Shown here: positions 24,501-35,862 of the stretch, piece after piece
Numbering within the stretch: position 1 is the stretch's first letter
Layout of the letters: every line of letters starts with the position of its first letter
Source of the DNA: Dillenia suffruticosa
Taxonomy: Eukaryota > Streptophyta > Magnoliopsida > Dilleniales > Dilleniaceae
Assembly: GCA_033439265.1 (NCBI GenBank)
Contig: JAVTVX010000027.1
Coordinates: 6,649,001 to 6,713,000 of the forward strand
DNA length: 64,000 bases
Direction of reading: 5' to 3'
Program-made: the position numbers and the translations under genes
The notes under the pieces: generated by a model
The model's input: only the letters and a program-made list of their open reading frames with translations
The model's database searches: none
Told to the model about the DNA's origin: nothing

Positions 24501-26865
24501 CATATAATATAGTAAGGAAAAAAAAAGTAAAAAACCAAAATCTTCTATTTTTTGTAAATAAATCGAGTTATCTTATTTAGTGCTATGAGATCTAAATTAA
24601 AGAGTTATCTTTTTAAATATTTTTATTTTTAAAATTTAAATTTAAAATATTAATTAAAAAAATATAATGCACTCGCCCTCAAAATTCTCTCGCCTTGCAC
24701 GATAGTGATGGGAAATGGGTTGTTAAGGCCGGTTCATGTCTACGGCGTGGGAAGTCTTCATCGGACATTATAGTTGATAGCGACAACGACGACCAAAAAA
24801 TGGGAAGCAACTTCCTTTTTATGTGCAACTTGCTCGCTCTATAACCGTGGAGAGCCCCCTCTTCGCACCTTATTGAACTTGCTCACTCTATAGCGGGTCC
24901 GTGCCGGCCTTTTTCATTTCGTTTGTTTTTATTATATTAGGAGTTGAAAATATTTAAATAAAAATCATCTTAATTTATTTTTAATTTATTTTTAATTGAA
25001 AGTGGACTGATTATTTTATATGAATCCGACATCATAAGTTAAAATCCCTTCAATTGAAAACAATTTAAAAATAAAAATATTTGTATTTTAAAATTTTACT
25101 TGTAGATCTATCATAAGCTATGATGAAATTCAGATATTTATGTTAATGTCTAATTGATTCAATAACTGTACACTGATTTTCTTTAAATAAAATTTTATAT
25201 TCAAATTTTGAATATGAAAAAAATAAAAATAGGAAAGTTTTGTCCTTTAAAAATATAATTTGATTCGAATCAAATTTAATTAGATGTAATATGGTTGATA
25301 AACACAAGTGTTGTATCTTTTTTTTCAAAAAAATACAGGTGTATATGTTTGATATCTTCCGTATTTTTTATGACAATTTTTTAAATATTTAATGGCATAA
25401 TTAATTGATGGTGGCGTTTGATGTCGAGTCTTAATCTTAATGAAGTCCTTGTGAGGGAGGGGGAGGGATAAGGCTGTAACGGAACGTGTTTTGAAGGAGT
25501 AAAGCCGACCACATAGAATAGAAGCAGAGGCAGGCAATCATAACCAAAAGCCGACCCAATTTGGTATCAGATTTTGTGGCAGATTTGAGCTGTGATTTTG
25601 GTCAATTTAGGGTCCCCCTCCCCACACCCCAAAAGTTGTGCACTTAGAACTTTCAACGAAATTCATCATTATGTATGAAGTTTTTGTCATGGGTATGAAA
25701 ATGCGATGGCCGACACGACCCGGTAACCAATTCCTCCAAGGTTAGGTATACTACTAGTATTCATGTTCTTTAAATTTAAGTTTAACACCTGACTTACGAC
25801 TTAAACATGAAAAAAAATTACGTTGAAAAAATAATTCTCTTAAATAGGTCACTACAAATTTCAAACCAAATTAATCAAAATATGACTCGATATACCGATT
25901 GATATAATATCAAAAAAAAATTTAAGTTTAACATATTGTATTCAATAATTTCTTTTCTTTTTTTTTTTTGTCTTTACCAATATTCACATGGATCCATTTT
26001 ATGAATGGGGCAACACAATAAAAAAAAAACTTTCTTTCTTTTTGTTTTTTAATAAAGTTGAAATTATAATTTTTTTTTTGTATTTAACCACTATTATCTA
26101 AATATCTGATTAATCTGATTTATGAAATAGTTGAATTATAATAGTAATGGCTTTTATCATCATAATTAGAAAGACGATTGTGTTGATATCGGAGACTCAA
26201 ATTCCAATATTACTAAATTTGATTTGACTAAAGTATAAGTTCATGATTTAAAACTTAAAAATAGAAAAAACTATATTAGAAGAGTTCCTGCAGACACTTA
26301 AATCGAACTCTGAATATCAATGGTGATAAAAAAAAAAAAAGAAAATCAATTTATGTAAACATTGTATCCCAAGTAACCCTACATATATTTTAATCCTTCA
26401 AGGTTAAGGTGGTTCTCTTTTTTGGGGTTTCCTGTCGGGTGGGATTCTGAGCTCCTCTACAAAAGGAAGGAGATGGTTTGTGTCACCTCGTGAGATAGGC
26501 CACTCTGTTTGACTGTTGAGAGTCAAGCTGCCGATGAATTGCTTTAAATATTACACAATATTTTCATTATATCTTAATATATTATATCTCTTAATAATAT
26601 AATAAAACTGTTTTTTCTTTTTTATCTATGAACGTAGACAGGTTAATCGAACCATATAAATCTTGTTCTGTTTTGATTTTTATGATTCATATACTGTTTT
26701 GTTATCCGATCGTATCTTATATTCTTAAATTTAGAGAAAAATTTAATTTTAAGTGTAATTTTTATTTTAAAAAATACGTGCTCGTAAACAAAATAGCAAT
26801 ATTGGTTAGAAGAAGTTTCAAAAATCATTTTAATTGACTGATTGATTAAGCTAAAAGACAGATAG
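21401..26865. other. Intergenic spacer with simple repeats
   Basis: No supportable gene. Contents include a (CT)n tract at about 21547-21580, an AT tract at about 21979-22003, a G11 run near 22831, a G-rich block at 24222-24254 and many A/T homopolymers. Short frames (for example at 22892-23110 and 23431-23628) have no recognisable features. Confidence 0.45.
24222..24254 (+). other. G-quadruplex-forming candidate
   Basis: Five consecutive runs of four or more G separated by loops of one to three bases (GGGG-TT-GGGG-AC-GGGG-TGC-GGGGGG-C-GGGGGGG). This meets the usual criterion for a very stable quadruplex on the plus strand. Confidence 0.6.
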
Positions 26866-26879
26866 AAAAGTTTTTTCTT

Positions 26880-27070
26880 TTTTTTTTTTTTTTGTAACAT
26901 AGCTTGACTATCAGTCCAGTATTTAGAGTTTTATCCCGATTAATTTAGGTCGATCGCTTACAAGACCCACTTTAGGGGTAGGTCTTCCGGTGTTAGTTTT
27001 TTCGTTCTCATAAAAAATCGAAACCCTAACTATAATTAAGAAGTGTCAATCATCGAATCAACAGCAGGTT
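26880..27070 (-). mobile_element. tRNA-derived SINE, copy 1
   Basis: About 190 bp in minus orientation, seen on the plus strand as a poly(T) head followed by the body. It is flanked by a perfect 14-bp direct repeat AAAAGTTTTTTCTT (26866-26879 and 27071-27084), the target duplication of LINE-driven insertion. The body is clearly related to the copy at 42904-43133: both contain CGA(T/C)TAATTT(A/G)GGTCGA(T/C)CGCTT, then AGGTCT(T/C)CC and an eroded B-box region. It has no coding capacity; pol III would have driven it. Confidence 0.88.
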
Positions 27071-27084
27071 AAAAGTTTTTTCTT

Positions 27085-27785
27085 ACATTTTATTGATAAA
27101 CGCCTCCTTTTTGGTGGTTTTAGCGCTTTCTATTGCTAAGTGTATTTTCAAGGGTTGTGCATAGAGAAAACCACAGGGAGGTTGTGTGCTCCCTTTTCTC
27201 CGATTCTTATTCAGGGTGATAATAGTTGCAATACTCATTTTTATAAATATGGCAATAAGATTCACTTATTTAAAAATTAAAAATTTAATTATGTATTATT
27301 AATGTAATTTTAATATCTTTCTCAAATAAATCCAGCATATTCACTTCCTATCCTCCTCTCCATCAACACCTATTTCTTTTTTCTTTAATTTTGTTTTAAT
27401 TATTATTATTTTAGATAAGCATCTCTCCTTGAAGTTAAAGGAACAATACATAAAATTAAAAAAATAATAATAATAAAATAAAAGCGACTAAACAGGACTG
27501 CTTAATATTCAAACTATTTTGACTATTTCATTTGACGAATTTGAGGAGGAATAAACAAAGGCATGGATTACTGTCCTCTAATTAGTCGAATGACTTGATA
27601 TTGATATCCTTCAAAGAAAATTTTATGTTCAACTCTTGTAAACGGAGAAAACAATTGATAGAAAAGTTTTGTTCCTTAAGCGTCTAAACTAACTAGAATT
27701 AAATTTACTCAAACTTTAATATAATTATTGGATATCAGTAATTTATAAAAAAAAAATAACTGATTATATAATTTTAACCTCTTAA
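27085..27785. other. AT-rich spacer
   Basis: No gene or structured repeat is supported. Confidence 0.45.
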
Positions 27786-27873
27786 GTTAAATTCATGGTG
27801 GTTTAATGCGATAATAAATCCAAAACCAGGTTAAATTCATGGTGGTTTAATGCAATAATAAATCCAAAACCGG
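27786..27873. repeat. 44-bp tandem duplication
   Basis: Two almost identical copies of GTTAAATTCATGGTGGTTTA..AATAATAAATCCAAAACC lie head to tail (27786-27829 and 27830-27873), differing at one or two bases. Confidence 0.9.
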
Positions 27874-30050
27874 TTTACCCTTTTTTTCTTTGGGTTAGGA
27901 TGGGGAAGAGTGAGAGCCCTGGAGATGGGTAAATTTGATTATTACCCTTTTACTTGACTATTTTCACTATTAATTTACTATCAAACTCATATGACAACAA
28001 CAAATTTTCCTAATTAAAAAGTTAAAAAATCCACACCGTATATCATATTTGTTTTTATAGTTTACTAAGGCCATGGCTTATTTATATGCATGCACCTACA
28101 TGAAGATACATGCATCATAGTGATAAAAGAAGTATTCACTTGGTGCCACCTTCCACTTAATTTGAACATGATAGTGCACAACCATCAATTTCACAGGGTG
28201 GGACAGAATCTCTCTCTCTCTCTCTCTCTCTCAAAATAAGCTTGGATACGCCATTGAAAATGGTACCGTTTGACACATTCATCTCAACTTTTAGGTCGGG
28301 ACGCTTTCTTTCAAATTAATTTCCAATGGACTTTGAAAAGAAAAAAACAAAAGATGCACTAAATAAGTTGGACCAAGTGGTGCCTCCTTAATGCATCTAA
28401 ATGGTTCGTGTGTTTACATTTGAGTAATGCTAAATGGTCCCATGATTAGTTTTTCAAGTGCTCACATTTTCATGGTGAAATGTCTCCAAGCAGAACCCTC
28501 ACCGGATAGAACCCCCCAATTTGAGTGGACAAACAGTCCCCCATTAACATGGGAATTAGGGAGATAATCTAAAATATTATTTCTGGAGATCTGCAAGTGT
28601 CAGACTGGGCCTCTAGTTGTGTTCTGTTTGTGTTGTTTTCCTCCTTCCCACCCAAAAAAAAGAACGACTAACGAGACCAAGTCAAATTCGATTGACTTGC
28701 CTAGCTCCCCCGCCCCCCCCCCCCACTCCCCAAAACAAACAATAATAAAAACAAAAATAAAAAAAGTCAAGTAACTTTAATTTGGGTTCACATGATACTA
28801 AATATCCATCATAAATAATAGTAAGTAAAAATATTAAAATAGATAAAAATATTAAATTTCTTGTCAAAATTTCGCTCCTGCAAAAAGTTCGGATTCACAA
28901 CACTGGTGGGGCTCTAATTCTCTGCACAAGAGATGAACCTAAAAGGTTTGAGGCGGCAGGACCCCCTTCCTCTTGCAAAGAGCACTGCAAAGAGCATCCT
29001 CTTAAGCTCAATTTAATGTCGTCATGACCCTAAAACCCTATGTTCTTGTTTTTCATTTTTTATTGAAAATATGTTGATCAATGGAAATTATTTTTAAAAC
29101 AACAATAAAACTAATATAAAATTTTGAAAATTAAAGTTTTATTCTTTTTCTTCTGGTCATTTTCCACATTCCTTCACTGTTGGCAAAGGAAAAATACTTT
29201 TCAGTGATGCCGAATTTTTCTCACAACTCTCCTTTATCTGAGTTTGGGACTTGGGGCCAAAAAATAAATAAATAAATAAAATAAAAGGAAAATGGGTACG
29301 TTATGAACCAAGTTATTTTCATCATGATATTTATAATAATTAAATAATTCGAAGCAAACAAATTTGGAAAATTCCTAATACGTATGTTGGCCATACTTCT
29401 TGGTTATCCTTTATCTGGGGAGACGTATTAAAAATTTGTTATATAAGAATGTGCGGCCATTCCTTTTCTCCCCTTGATTTGAATCTTGAAGCCCAAAGCC
29501 TCAGAGTGAGAGGGTATGGGGAAAGATGTTGAGATTGAAAACAATCAATGTCAACACCACGGAGCCAGGGATGAGTGTGATAAAGAGACCCATAAAATCT
29601 AGGAGAAGCAGGTCCAATCATCACAAGCCTCTCATGAGTTGGATTAAAAGAAAACTACACCTCATGTTATTTTGTGATCATTAGATCCTAATCTCTCTCC
29701 GTCCCGTGATGTTTATCCTTGGATGTTGATCAACACTTCCCCTGAACACATGATGGCTTAGTTTGGTCAATTCTTCCACTTGCCAACAAGCTTGTGATGA
29801 GAGAGAGAGAGAGAACCCAAGGGTGTTCTCAAACGTTCAGAAAATGGAGATATTTTGCCATGGTGTGGTAGCGCTAATTTACCAAAGTCAGTAATTGAAA
29901 TAGGATAAATTCACCACCCACATTAAATTTTGTCATTTTCAATTTAAATAGCACCGCCCTTGTCGCTTTTTGTCTTTAAAATGCTTTATAAAAACAACTT
30001 ATCAACACTGCTGGCAAAAAAGGACGGGGCAATATCAGAATGGTTTTGTC
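27874..30050. other. Intergenic spacer
   Basis: Holds a (TC)n tract at about 28208-28233, a C-rich run at 28708-28725 and ordinary AT-rich sequence. The short frames, including one at 29439-29624 on the minus strand, lack recognisable domains. Confidence 0.45.
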
Positions 30051-30052
30051 CC

Positions 30053-30113
30053 AAGGAGATAGTTCAGTGATACAAACCCCCTCCCTAACCTGGTGATCTC
30101 AGATTCAAATTCT

Positions 30114-30144
<31 letters not shown>

Positions 30145-30145
30145 T
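30053..30145 (+). mobile_element. Possible SINE head (tRNA-like) with (TA)n tract
   Basis: GGAGATAGTTCAGTGATACA resembles a SINE A box and TGATCTCAGATTCAAATTC a B box, about 40 bases apart, ending in an AT tract. This is the usual layout of plant tRNA-derived SINEs. No target duplication was found and the 3' limit is unclear. It lies just downstream of the 3' end of the S25 gene. Confidence 0.4.
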
Positions 30146-30634
30146 CCATGTATCTCCTGGGGAGAAGCAAACAAGAATGATTACGGACCCATTCTTAGGC
30201 CCACACAGAGGCCCAGTAGCCCAACCAATCAACAATAATACTCACCAATATATATAAGATGAAAACCACCAACTTGTAGGTTTAGTAACCGGACACTACT
30301 CATTTAAACAAGATTTTGAATTCGAGTTTTGAAAAAAAGAAAAAAGCACTAGAAGAGTTAACCCCTAAATTGCGCTCTATAACTGCTCGAAAATGATCAA
30401 ATATATAAAAGAAATACTTCCAACTCTTTGTCCACAAAATTTCCAAGACAACTTGCAGAATATAAGAGAATCTCTTCCTTTGTGATCTAAAATAAGTTAG
30501 CAATTGTTAAACATGTATATTAAACCTCCCAGATTACATTCAAACCTTTTGATATCCCAGAAAGTTGAAAACACACACAAGAGTTGTCTAAAACCATAAA
30601 CTAAATGCATATAATGAAACCCTGGTCTGTCAAC

Positions 30635-30736
30635 CTACGTGTTTGTTGCTCTGGTGTAGATTTGCTGACTTGCATGGGCGAAAATCATGCGAATGGAGCC
30701 TCTAGCCATCAAGTCTTTAATAGCACGTCGTGCAAG
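30635..30736 (-). pseudogene. RPS25: Detached last exon of ribosomal protein S25
   Basis: On the minus strand this encodes 33 residues starting [17 protein letters not shown] and ending [10 protein letters not shown], then TAG. It is the conserved C-terminal third of cytosolic ribosomal protein S25, a small-subunit protein near the ribosomal head. Compared with the family, the exon lacks its first four codons and its splice acceptor. The break falls exactly where pararetrovirus sequence begins (match starts at 30741). Exons 1-3 lie on the same strand at 42085-41317, so the gene is split by about 10.6 kb. A normal S25 message cannot be made by ordinary splicing from what I see. Plants usually carry several S25 genes, so loss of one copy would be tolerated. 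Confidence 0.9.
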
Positions 30737-30740
30737 AATG

Positions 30741-31720
30741 CGAATGGTTAGTTATGCCTTTTGGTTTAAAGAATGCGCCAAGTATTTTTCAAAGGAAGAT
30801 GGATAGTATATTTAATCAATTTCATTTTGTTTTTGTATATATAGATGAAATTCTAATAGCAAGTCAATCACTCAATGAACATTATTCTCATTTAGATATT
30901 GTTCTTAATAAATGTTTAGAACATGGAATAATTCTTAGCAAGAAGAAGATAGAGTTTTGTAAGTCATATATTGATTTTTTAGGACATAAAATAGGGAATG
31001 GAAGTTTAGAATTATAACCTCACATTAGTCAGAAGATTTTAGCATTCCCAGATAAAATAGAAACAACTAAAGAATTGCAGAAGTTTTTAGGATTAGTTAA
31101 TTATGTTAGAATGTATATTAAGAATTTATGACCACTTAGCAAAAGTCTTTATTCAAAAACTAGCAAGACAGGTCAAAAATATTTCAATAGCGAATATGTT
31201 AAAATAGTTCAGCAAATGAAAGAATTAGTGAAGAGTTTACCAAAGTTAAGATTACCTTTAGATTCCGAATATAAGATAGTTATTGTAGATTCATCAGAAT
31301 CAGGATGGGGAGCAGAATTGAAAGTAAAAGATAATAAATACAACCCCAAAAATACTAAAGTTTTATGTAGATATGGAAGTAGAGTTTTTGTACAGAAAAA
31401 TTTGTCATCTTTAGATTACGAAATCTTAGGAATAATTAGTGCATTGAATGCTTTTTGCTTATATTTAGCTAATGAATTCACTCTTCGTACAGATTGTGAA
31501 GCAATAATCAAATTCTATAAATTAAAAAATGAAAAAAGTCTCAGTAGCAAGCGATAGATACATTTTGTAAGTATTATACAAGGTAAATATTGAGCACATC
31601 AAGGAAAAAGATAACACAATAGTAGACTATTTAAGTAGAATTGTACAGGAAAAAATACAAATGTGTGAATACACTAATCATGATTTTGATTTTGCAGATA
31701 CTGAAGGTAGCAATACAATA
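30741..31720 (+). pseudogene. Pararetroviral RT (3' part) and RNase H, left arm, broken
   Basis: Starts within the RT palm at the [12 protein letters not shown] block. The catalytic box reads YIDE (codon 30847-30849), where the family has two acidic Asp residues in a row. In-frame stops lie at 31015-31017 and 31129-31131, and both are also present in the right arm. RNase H follows (IVDSSESGWGAEL; LSSLDYEIL). It carries a third stop at about 31555-31557 and a short deletion just beyond it that the right arm lacks. It cannot encode an active polymerase. Confidence 0.9.
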
Positions 31721-31811
31721 TAGTGGAATTCTATAGCCAATAATATAATTTGAATTCTGTAACAATACAAGATAGAGAAGTTTTAATAAGTGGAAGACTA
31801 ACAAGATATTA

Positions 31812-32681
31812 ATGCAGATGGAACAGCAAGGACAGCCACAGCCAATGATCCAACCAATGATGCAACAAGCCTATCAGGTCTATCATTTCGGCCCAATCAA
31901 ACTTTTCCCGGTCCACCCATCAAAGGCCTTTAATTTCAAGAAACCATACCCACTCGATCCAGTTCAAAAGGTTCTTATAGACAATTTTTGGTGTAGCAAG
32001 TCCAGTAATAGCCAAGAATGTCAGAAACTCTTTTATAATTGCATCATAGCTTTAGCAGATCATTTGAATTTTTTAAATAACCAAGTTTCAAACTACTACC
32101 AAGCCCAATTCCAACGACACAATCCTCAACCACAACAAAGTTTCGAACCAGTCACTCCAGCAGCATTTGCAACCCTTAAGGTAGAAAATCAATGTCTTAG
32201 GAATGAAGTTAATTCAATTAAAGAAGATAATGATAGAATAGAAAAGGAATGTAATGAGTTAAGAGAAGCAAACATTAAAATGAGAGAGACATGGGAGCGA
32301 GAAATTCGAGAAAAGAAGAGAGAAATGTTTCAATTCGAATATATAGAAGAAATTTCTAAGGATACTGTAGGATTAATTAGGAAGAAAGTCGTAGAATTAA
32401 AAAAGAATGAATACTTAGACAAGCTATTAATTAGTCAGCATATAACAAGTAAAAGTAGACAATATCCTATAGCAGGATGCGTAGTTGTTACTGAAGAAAT
32501 TGAAGCAGACAATGGTTTAATACAAAGTCACGGATTCAATATAGCAAGGTATTGTTTGGATCTTGATTCATTCAATACGGAACAGGTTATCAATGGTTTA
32601 GCAATAACCCCTTTAAATTTGTTAGAAATGGGTTTACTTAGTGAAGTTATTTTCAAGTCCAGCTCAATTGAAGTATTTTAG
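31812..32681 (+). CDS. Unknown pararetroviral protein, 289 aa, coiled coil (left arm)
   Basis: An uninterrupted 289-codon frame 3' of RNase H. The N-terminal 20 residues are Q/M/P-rich. A conserved-looking block follows (HFGPIKLFPVHPSKAFNFKK), then a long charged region at about 125-170 rich in E, K, R and N with heptad-like spacing, probably a coiled coil. Its place after the polymerase is where caulimovirids keep accessory or inclusion-body proteins, but I recognise no domain and assign no function. The right arm copy is full length and differs at only two visible positions (C/R near residue 129, T/A near 218). Keeping both copies open, while the polymerase is broken, suggests recent origin. 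Confidence 0.75.
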   Translation: MQMEQQGQPQPMIQPMMQQAYQVYHFGPIKLFPVHPSKAFNFKKPYPLDPVQKVLIDNFWCSKSSNSQECQKLFYNCIIALADHLNFLNNQVSNYYQAQFQRHNPQPQQSFEPVTPAAFATLKVENQCLRNEVNSIKEDNDRIEKECNELREANIKMRETWEREIREKKREMFQFEYIEEISKDTVGLIRKKVVELKKNEYLDKLLISQHITSKSRQYPIAGCVVVTEEIEADNGLIQSHGFNIARYCLDLDSFNTEQVINGLAITPLNLLEMGLLSEVIFKSSSIEVF

Positions 32682-33246
32682 TCCAAATAGTCAGAAATAT
32701 TGGAAGATTGCACATTTAGTAAGAAAGTTATTTAGAAAGTTTGACTTTCTGAATGTCGCCATGAAAATCAAGTCCATCCCACCAAGGTTTTCAGAAGATA
32801 ATATCGACGATGCTCGACATCACATCACATTCGAAACAAGCATTGCCGATAAAACAATTCTGTATTTCGAGAAACATAATCATCATCCACACATTCATCC
32901 ATCAATGGTGAATAACATAGAGCAGCAATATAATGAATGGCGAGCAATGATCCATTTAGCATATCAGTACCAGCCCAATGATGAAGACAAACTCATCACG
33001 GAAGATCAATATTTCAAGTTTTATGGATCATTCAAATATCGCATGCCATGGCTCGGATATGTCAATCACAGCCCAAATTTAGCCCAACACTTTCAAACAG
33101 TTACAGCAGCCCAAATGTTACATTTCACGCCATTACCATTAAGGCAACACTTCACCAATAATGATGACAACATGGAACTCGAACGATTCAGCCCACACTC
33201 ACTAGACAGAGACACAAAACGAGCAATTGCTGAAACAATGGATTAA
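32641..33246 (+). CDS. Unknown pararetroviral protein, 201 aa (left arm)
   Basis: Overlaps the end of the 289-codon frame by 41 bases in the +1 frame relative to it. It could be reached by reinitiation at its ATG or by frameshifting from the upstream frame. The protein is rich in H, N, Y and F (for example HHITFETSIADK, HNHHPHIHPSM, NEWRAMIHLAYQYQP). It ends in a hydrophilic tail (SLDRDTKRAIAETMD). No domain is recognised. The same frame is open in the right arm with three visible substitutions. Whether it is a separate protein or the C-terminal half of one frameshifted protein is undecided. Confidence 0.65.
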   Translation: MKLFSSPAQLKYFSPNSQKYWKIAHLVRKLFRKFDFLNVAMKIKSIPPRFSEDNIDDARHHITFETSIADKTILYFEKHNHHPHIHPSMVNNIEQQYNEWRAMIHLAYQYQPNDEDKLITEDQYFKFYGSFKYRMPWLGYVNHSPNLAQHFQTVTAAQMLHFTPLPLRQHFTNNDDNMELERFSPHSLDRDTKRAIAETMD

Positions 33247-33636
33247 CCAGCTCAGCATTAAGATTATTTTTCAGGTTACCTCAACTTTAAGTAAGGAGGC
33301 ATCTTTGTACATTTTGAGTCAGCATTTACTTTAAATCAGTCTGAAGAAAGCCTGAAGAACTAAAGAGAATCAATAGTCAAAACCAACTTTTGAGTCAACA
33401 AAGTACTGTGAAACTCCGAAAGGAACAAATGTAGCCGCCCATGTGCTATGTTTCACAGAAACTCTTTCCACCTCATCATATTCTTTGTTTAACCCTTAAG
33501 GAATTCTTTCTGAATTCCTTATCAGTTTTGGCAAACTTTACTTTATTCGATTCCATTACTTTAGCTCAAAACCAGACACTTGTCATACCTTACAGCTAAG
33601 GAATCTATTTTTCCCAAAGCAACCGACTCAAACCAT

Positions 33637-33645
33637 CTATAAATA
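33637..33645 (+). promoter_or_regulatory. TATA box of the pararetroviral promoter, left arm
   Basis: CTATAAATA lies about 390 bases after the 201-codon frame, in the position of the caulimovirid full-length RNA promoter. Transcription would start near 33670 and run toward the centre of the inverted repeat. The mirrored box is at 35466-35474. Confidence 0.6.
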
Positions 33646-33790
33646 CCAACACCCTTCTCATTTCAAAACAACGAGCAAAAATCGATCAAAACTCAGAAAT
33701 CTCAATTCTCTCAAGGTTCTTCAAATGTTCTTAGTAGTTCGTCAAGTTCTTTAGAAGTTCAAGAATTTTCTTCAAGCAATCCTGTAACAA

Positions 33791-34248
33791 GTAAGTGTTT
33801 GATCTTTTATTCTCAGTTATGAACTAAAACTTTTAGTTCAAGCATATGTGAACGCCTAACAAGGCCTAGTATTTGAATCATAATTTGAATGTTGAATGTT
33901 TGAATCTTGTTTATAATATTCTAAAATTGTTAGTTATTTCACACAACAGTCTATCATATTTTGATCATATTAATGAAAGGATGATTGAATGGCGAAAGAG
34001 TAAGTCAATTTGTAAGTCCTTAGATAGGCAGCCTCAGACTGAAACGTGAGCCTCGGAATCTCTAATCATTTAATATCATCACCAAGTAAAATAAGCTGTT
34101 GCTAATAATAACTTGATAACTTTAACATATTATGATAAAATTCATATTCAATCTTCATATGATGACTCTTAATACTAGTCCAAGGAAGATCATTAACAAA
34201 TGTTTGAATGTTTTATCTAATTGAAATTTGTGAATTTTTATTTTGCAG
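33791..34248 (+). other. Candidate intron in the viral leader, left arm
   Basis: A strong donor AACAA|GTAAGTG at 33791 and an acceptor TTTATTTTGCAG ending at 34248 bound 458 bases. The same pair is conserved in the right arm (34861-35320, minus). Downstream lies a short lysine-rich, helical-looking frame (YNSHKQEIRRLGNEI..) ending at 34418. Splicing of leader RNA is known in several caulimovirids; use of these sites here is inferred. Confidence 0.45.
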
Positions 34249-34555
34249 TGATTTACAGAAATTATAATTCTCACAAGCAAGAAATTAGGAGACTCGGGAA
34301 TGAAATTGCAAGTATAAAAAGGCTTATCCAAGATTTTAATAAGAAAAAAGATTTTGAAAATTGGTATGATTGGAAGAATAAATTAAAAAATTATGAAAGA
34401 GCTTATGAAAGTTTATGAAAGAATTTACGATACTTTGCACACGGATAATTAGTTGAAGTTGTAGCAAGATTGTAATATTTGAAGTATAGCAAGATTGTAA
34501 TATTTGAAGTTTATAGCAATATTATAATGAAGTTTTATCTTGCAGAATGTATGCT

Positions 34556-34578
34556 CAATATTTCTTCAATGTATGAAC
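34556..34578. repeat. 23-bp spacer at the centre of the inverted repeat
   Basis: GCAGAATGTATGCT (34542-34555) is followed by 23 unpaired bases and then the exact complement AGCATACATTCTGC (34579-34592). This marks the symmetry point between the arms. Confidence 0.9.
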
Positions 34579-35465
34579 AGCATACATTCTGCAAGATAAA
34601 ACTTCATTATAATATTACTACAAACTTCAAATATTACAATCTTGCTACAACTTCAGGTAATTATCCGTGTACAAAGTATCGTAAATTCTTCCATAAACCT
34701 TCATAAGCTCTCTCATAATTTTTTAATTTATTCTTCCAATCATACTAATTTTCAAAATCTTTTTTCTTCTTAAAATCTTGGATAAGCCTTTTTATACTTG
34801 CAATTTCATTCATGAGTCTCCTAATTTCTTGCTTGTGAGAATTATAATTTCTGTAAATCACTGCAAAATAAAAATTCACAAATTTCAATTAGATAAAACA
34901 TTCAAACATTTGTTAATGACCTTCCTTGGACTAGTATTAAGAGTCATCATATGAAGATTGAATATGAAATTTATCATAATATGCCAAAGTTATCAAGTTA
35001 TTATTAGCAACAGTTTATTTTACTTGGTGATGATATTAAATGATTAGAGATCCCGAAACTCACGTTTCAGTCCGACTGCCTATCTAAGGACTTACAAATT
35101 GACTTACTTTGTCTTTCGCCATTCAATCATTCTTTCATTAATATGATCAAAATATGATAGACTGTTGTGTGAAATAACTAACAACTTTAAAATATTATAA
35201 ACAAGATTCAAACATTCAACATTCAAATTATGATTCAAATACTAGACCTTGTTAGGCGTTCACATATGCTTGAACTAAAAGTTTTAGTTCATAACTGAGA
35301 ATAAAAGATCAAACACTTACTTGTTACAGGATTGCTTGAAGAAAATTCTTGAACTTCTAAAGAACTTGACGAACTACTAAGAACACTTGAAGAGCCTTGA
35401 GAGAATTGAGTTTTCTGAGTTTTGATCGATTTTTGCTCATTGTTTTGAAATGAGAAGGGTGTTGG

Positions 35466-35474
35466 TATTTATAG
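35466..35474 (-). promoter_or_regulatory. TATA box of the pararetroviral promoter, right arm
   Basis: TATTTATAG on the plus strand, so CTATAAATA on the minus strand. It mirrors the box in the left arm. The two promoters converge on the 23-bp spacer. Confidence 0.6.
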
Positions 35475-35862
35475 ATGGTTTGAATCGGTTGCTTTGGGAA
35501 AAATAGATTCCTTAGCTGTAAGGTATGACAAGTGTCTGGTTTTGAGCTAAAGTAATGGAATCGAATAAAGTAAAGTTTGCCAAAGCTGATAAGGAATTCA
35601 GAAAGAATCCCTTAAGGGTTAAACAAAGAATATGATGAGGTGGAAAGAGTTTCTGTGAAACAGCACATGGGCGGCTACATTTGTTCCTTTCGGAGTTTCA
35701 CAGTACTTTGCTGACTCAAAAGTTGGTTTTGACTATTGATTCTCTTTAGTTCTTCAGGCTTTCTTCAGACTGATTTAAAGTAAATGCTGACTCAAAATGT
35801 ACAAAGATGCCTCCTTACTTAAAGTTGAGGTATCCTGAAAAATAATCTTAATGCTGAGCTGG

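Larger units (their letters stand above)
30741..34555 (+). mobile_element. Endogenous pararetrovirus, left arm of a giant inverted repeat
   Basis: A partial Caulimoviridae-like genome, plus strand. In order: the C-terminal part of reverse transcriptase (from 30741), RNase H (to about 31720), an open frame of 289 codons, an overlapping one of 201 codons, a noncoding region with a TATA box, and an intron-bearing leader. It mirrors 34579-38407 with roughly 98 percent identity. It begins inside reverse transcriptase directly against the S25 last exon, with no LTR, integrase or target duplication. That fits end-joining integration of viral DNA rather than retrotransposition. Confidence 0.9.

Noticed and set aside
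29439..29624. 61-codon minus-strand frame and a GGAGAAGCAGG piece resembling part of miR164
   Set aside because: Only half of the microRNA matches, and no foldback partner was seen. The frame has no recognisable domain.
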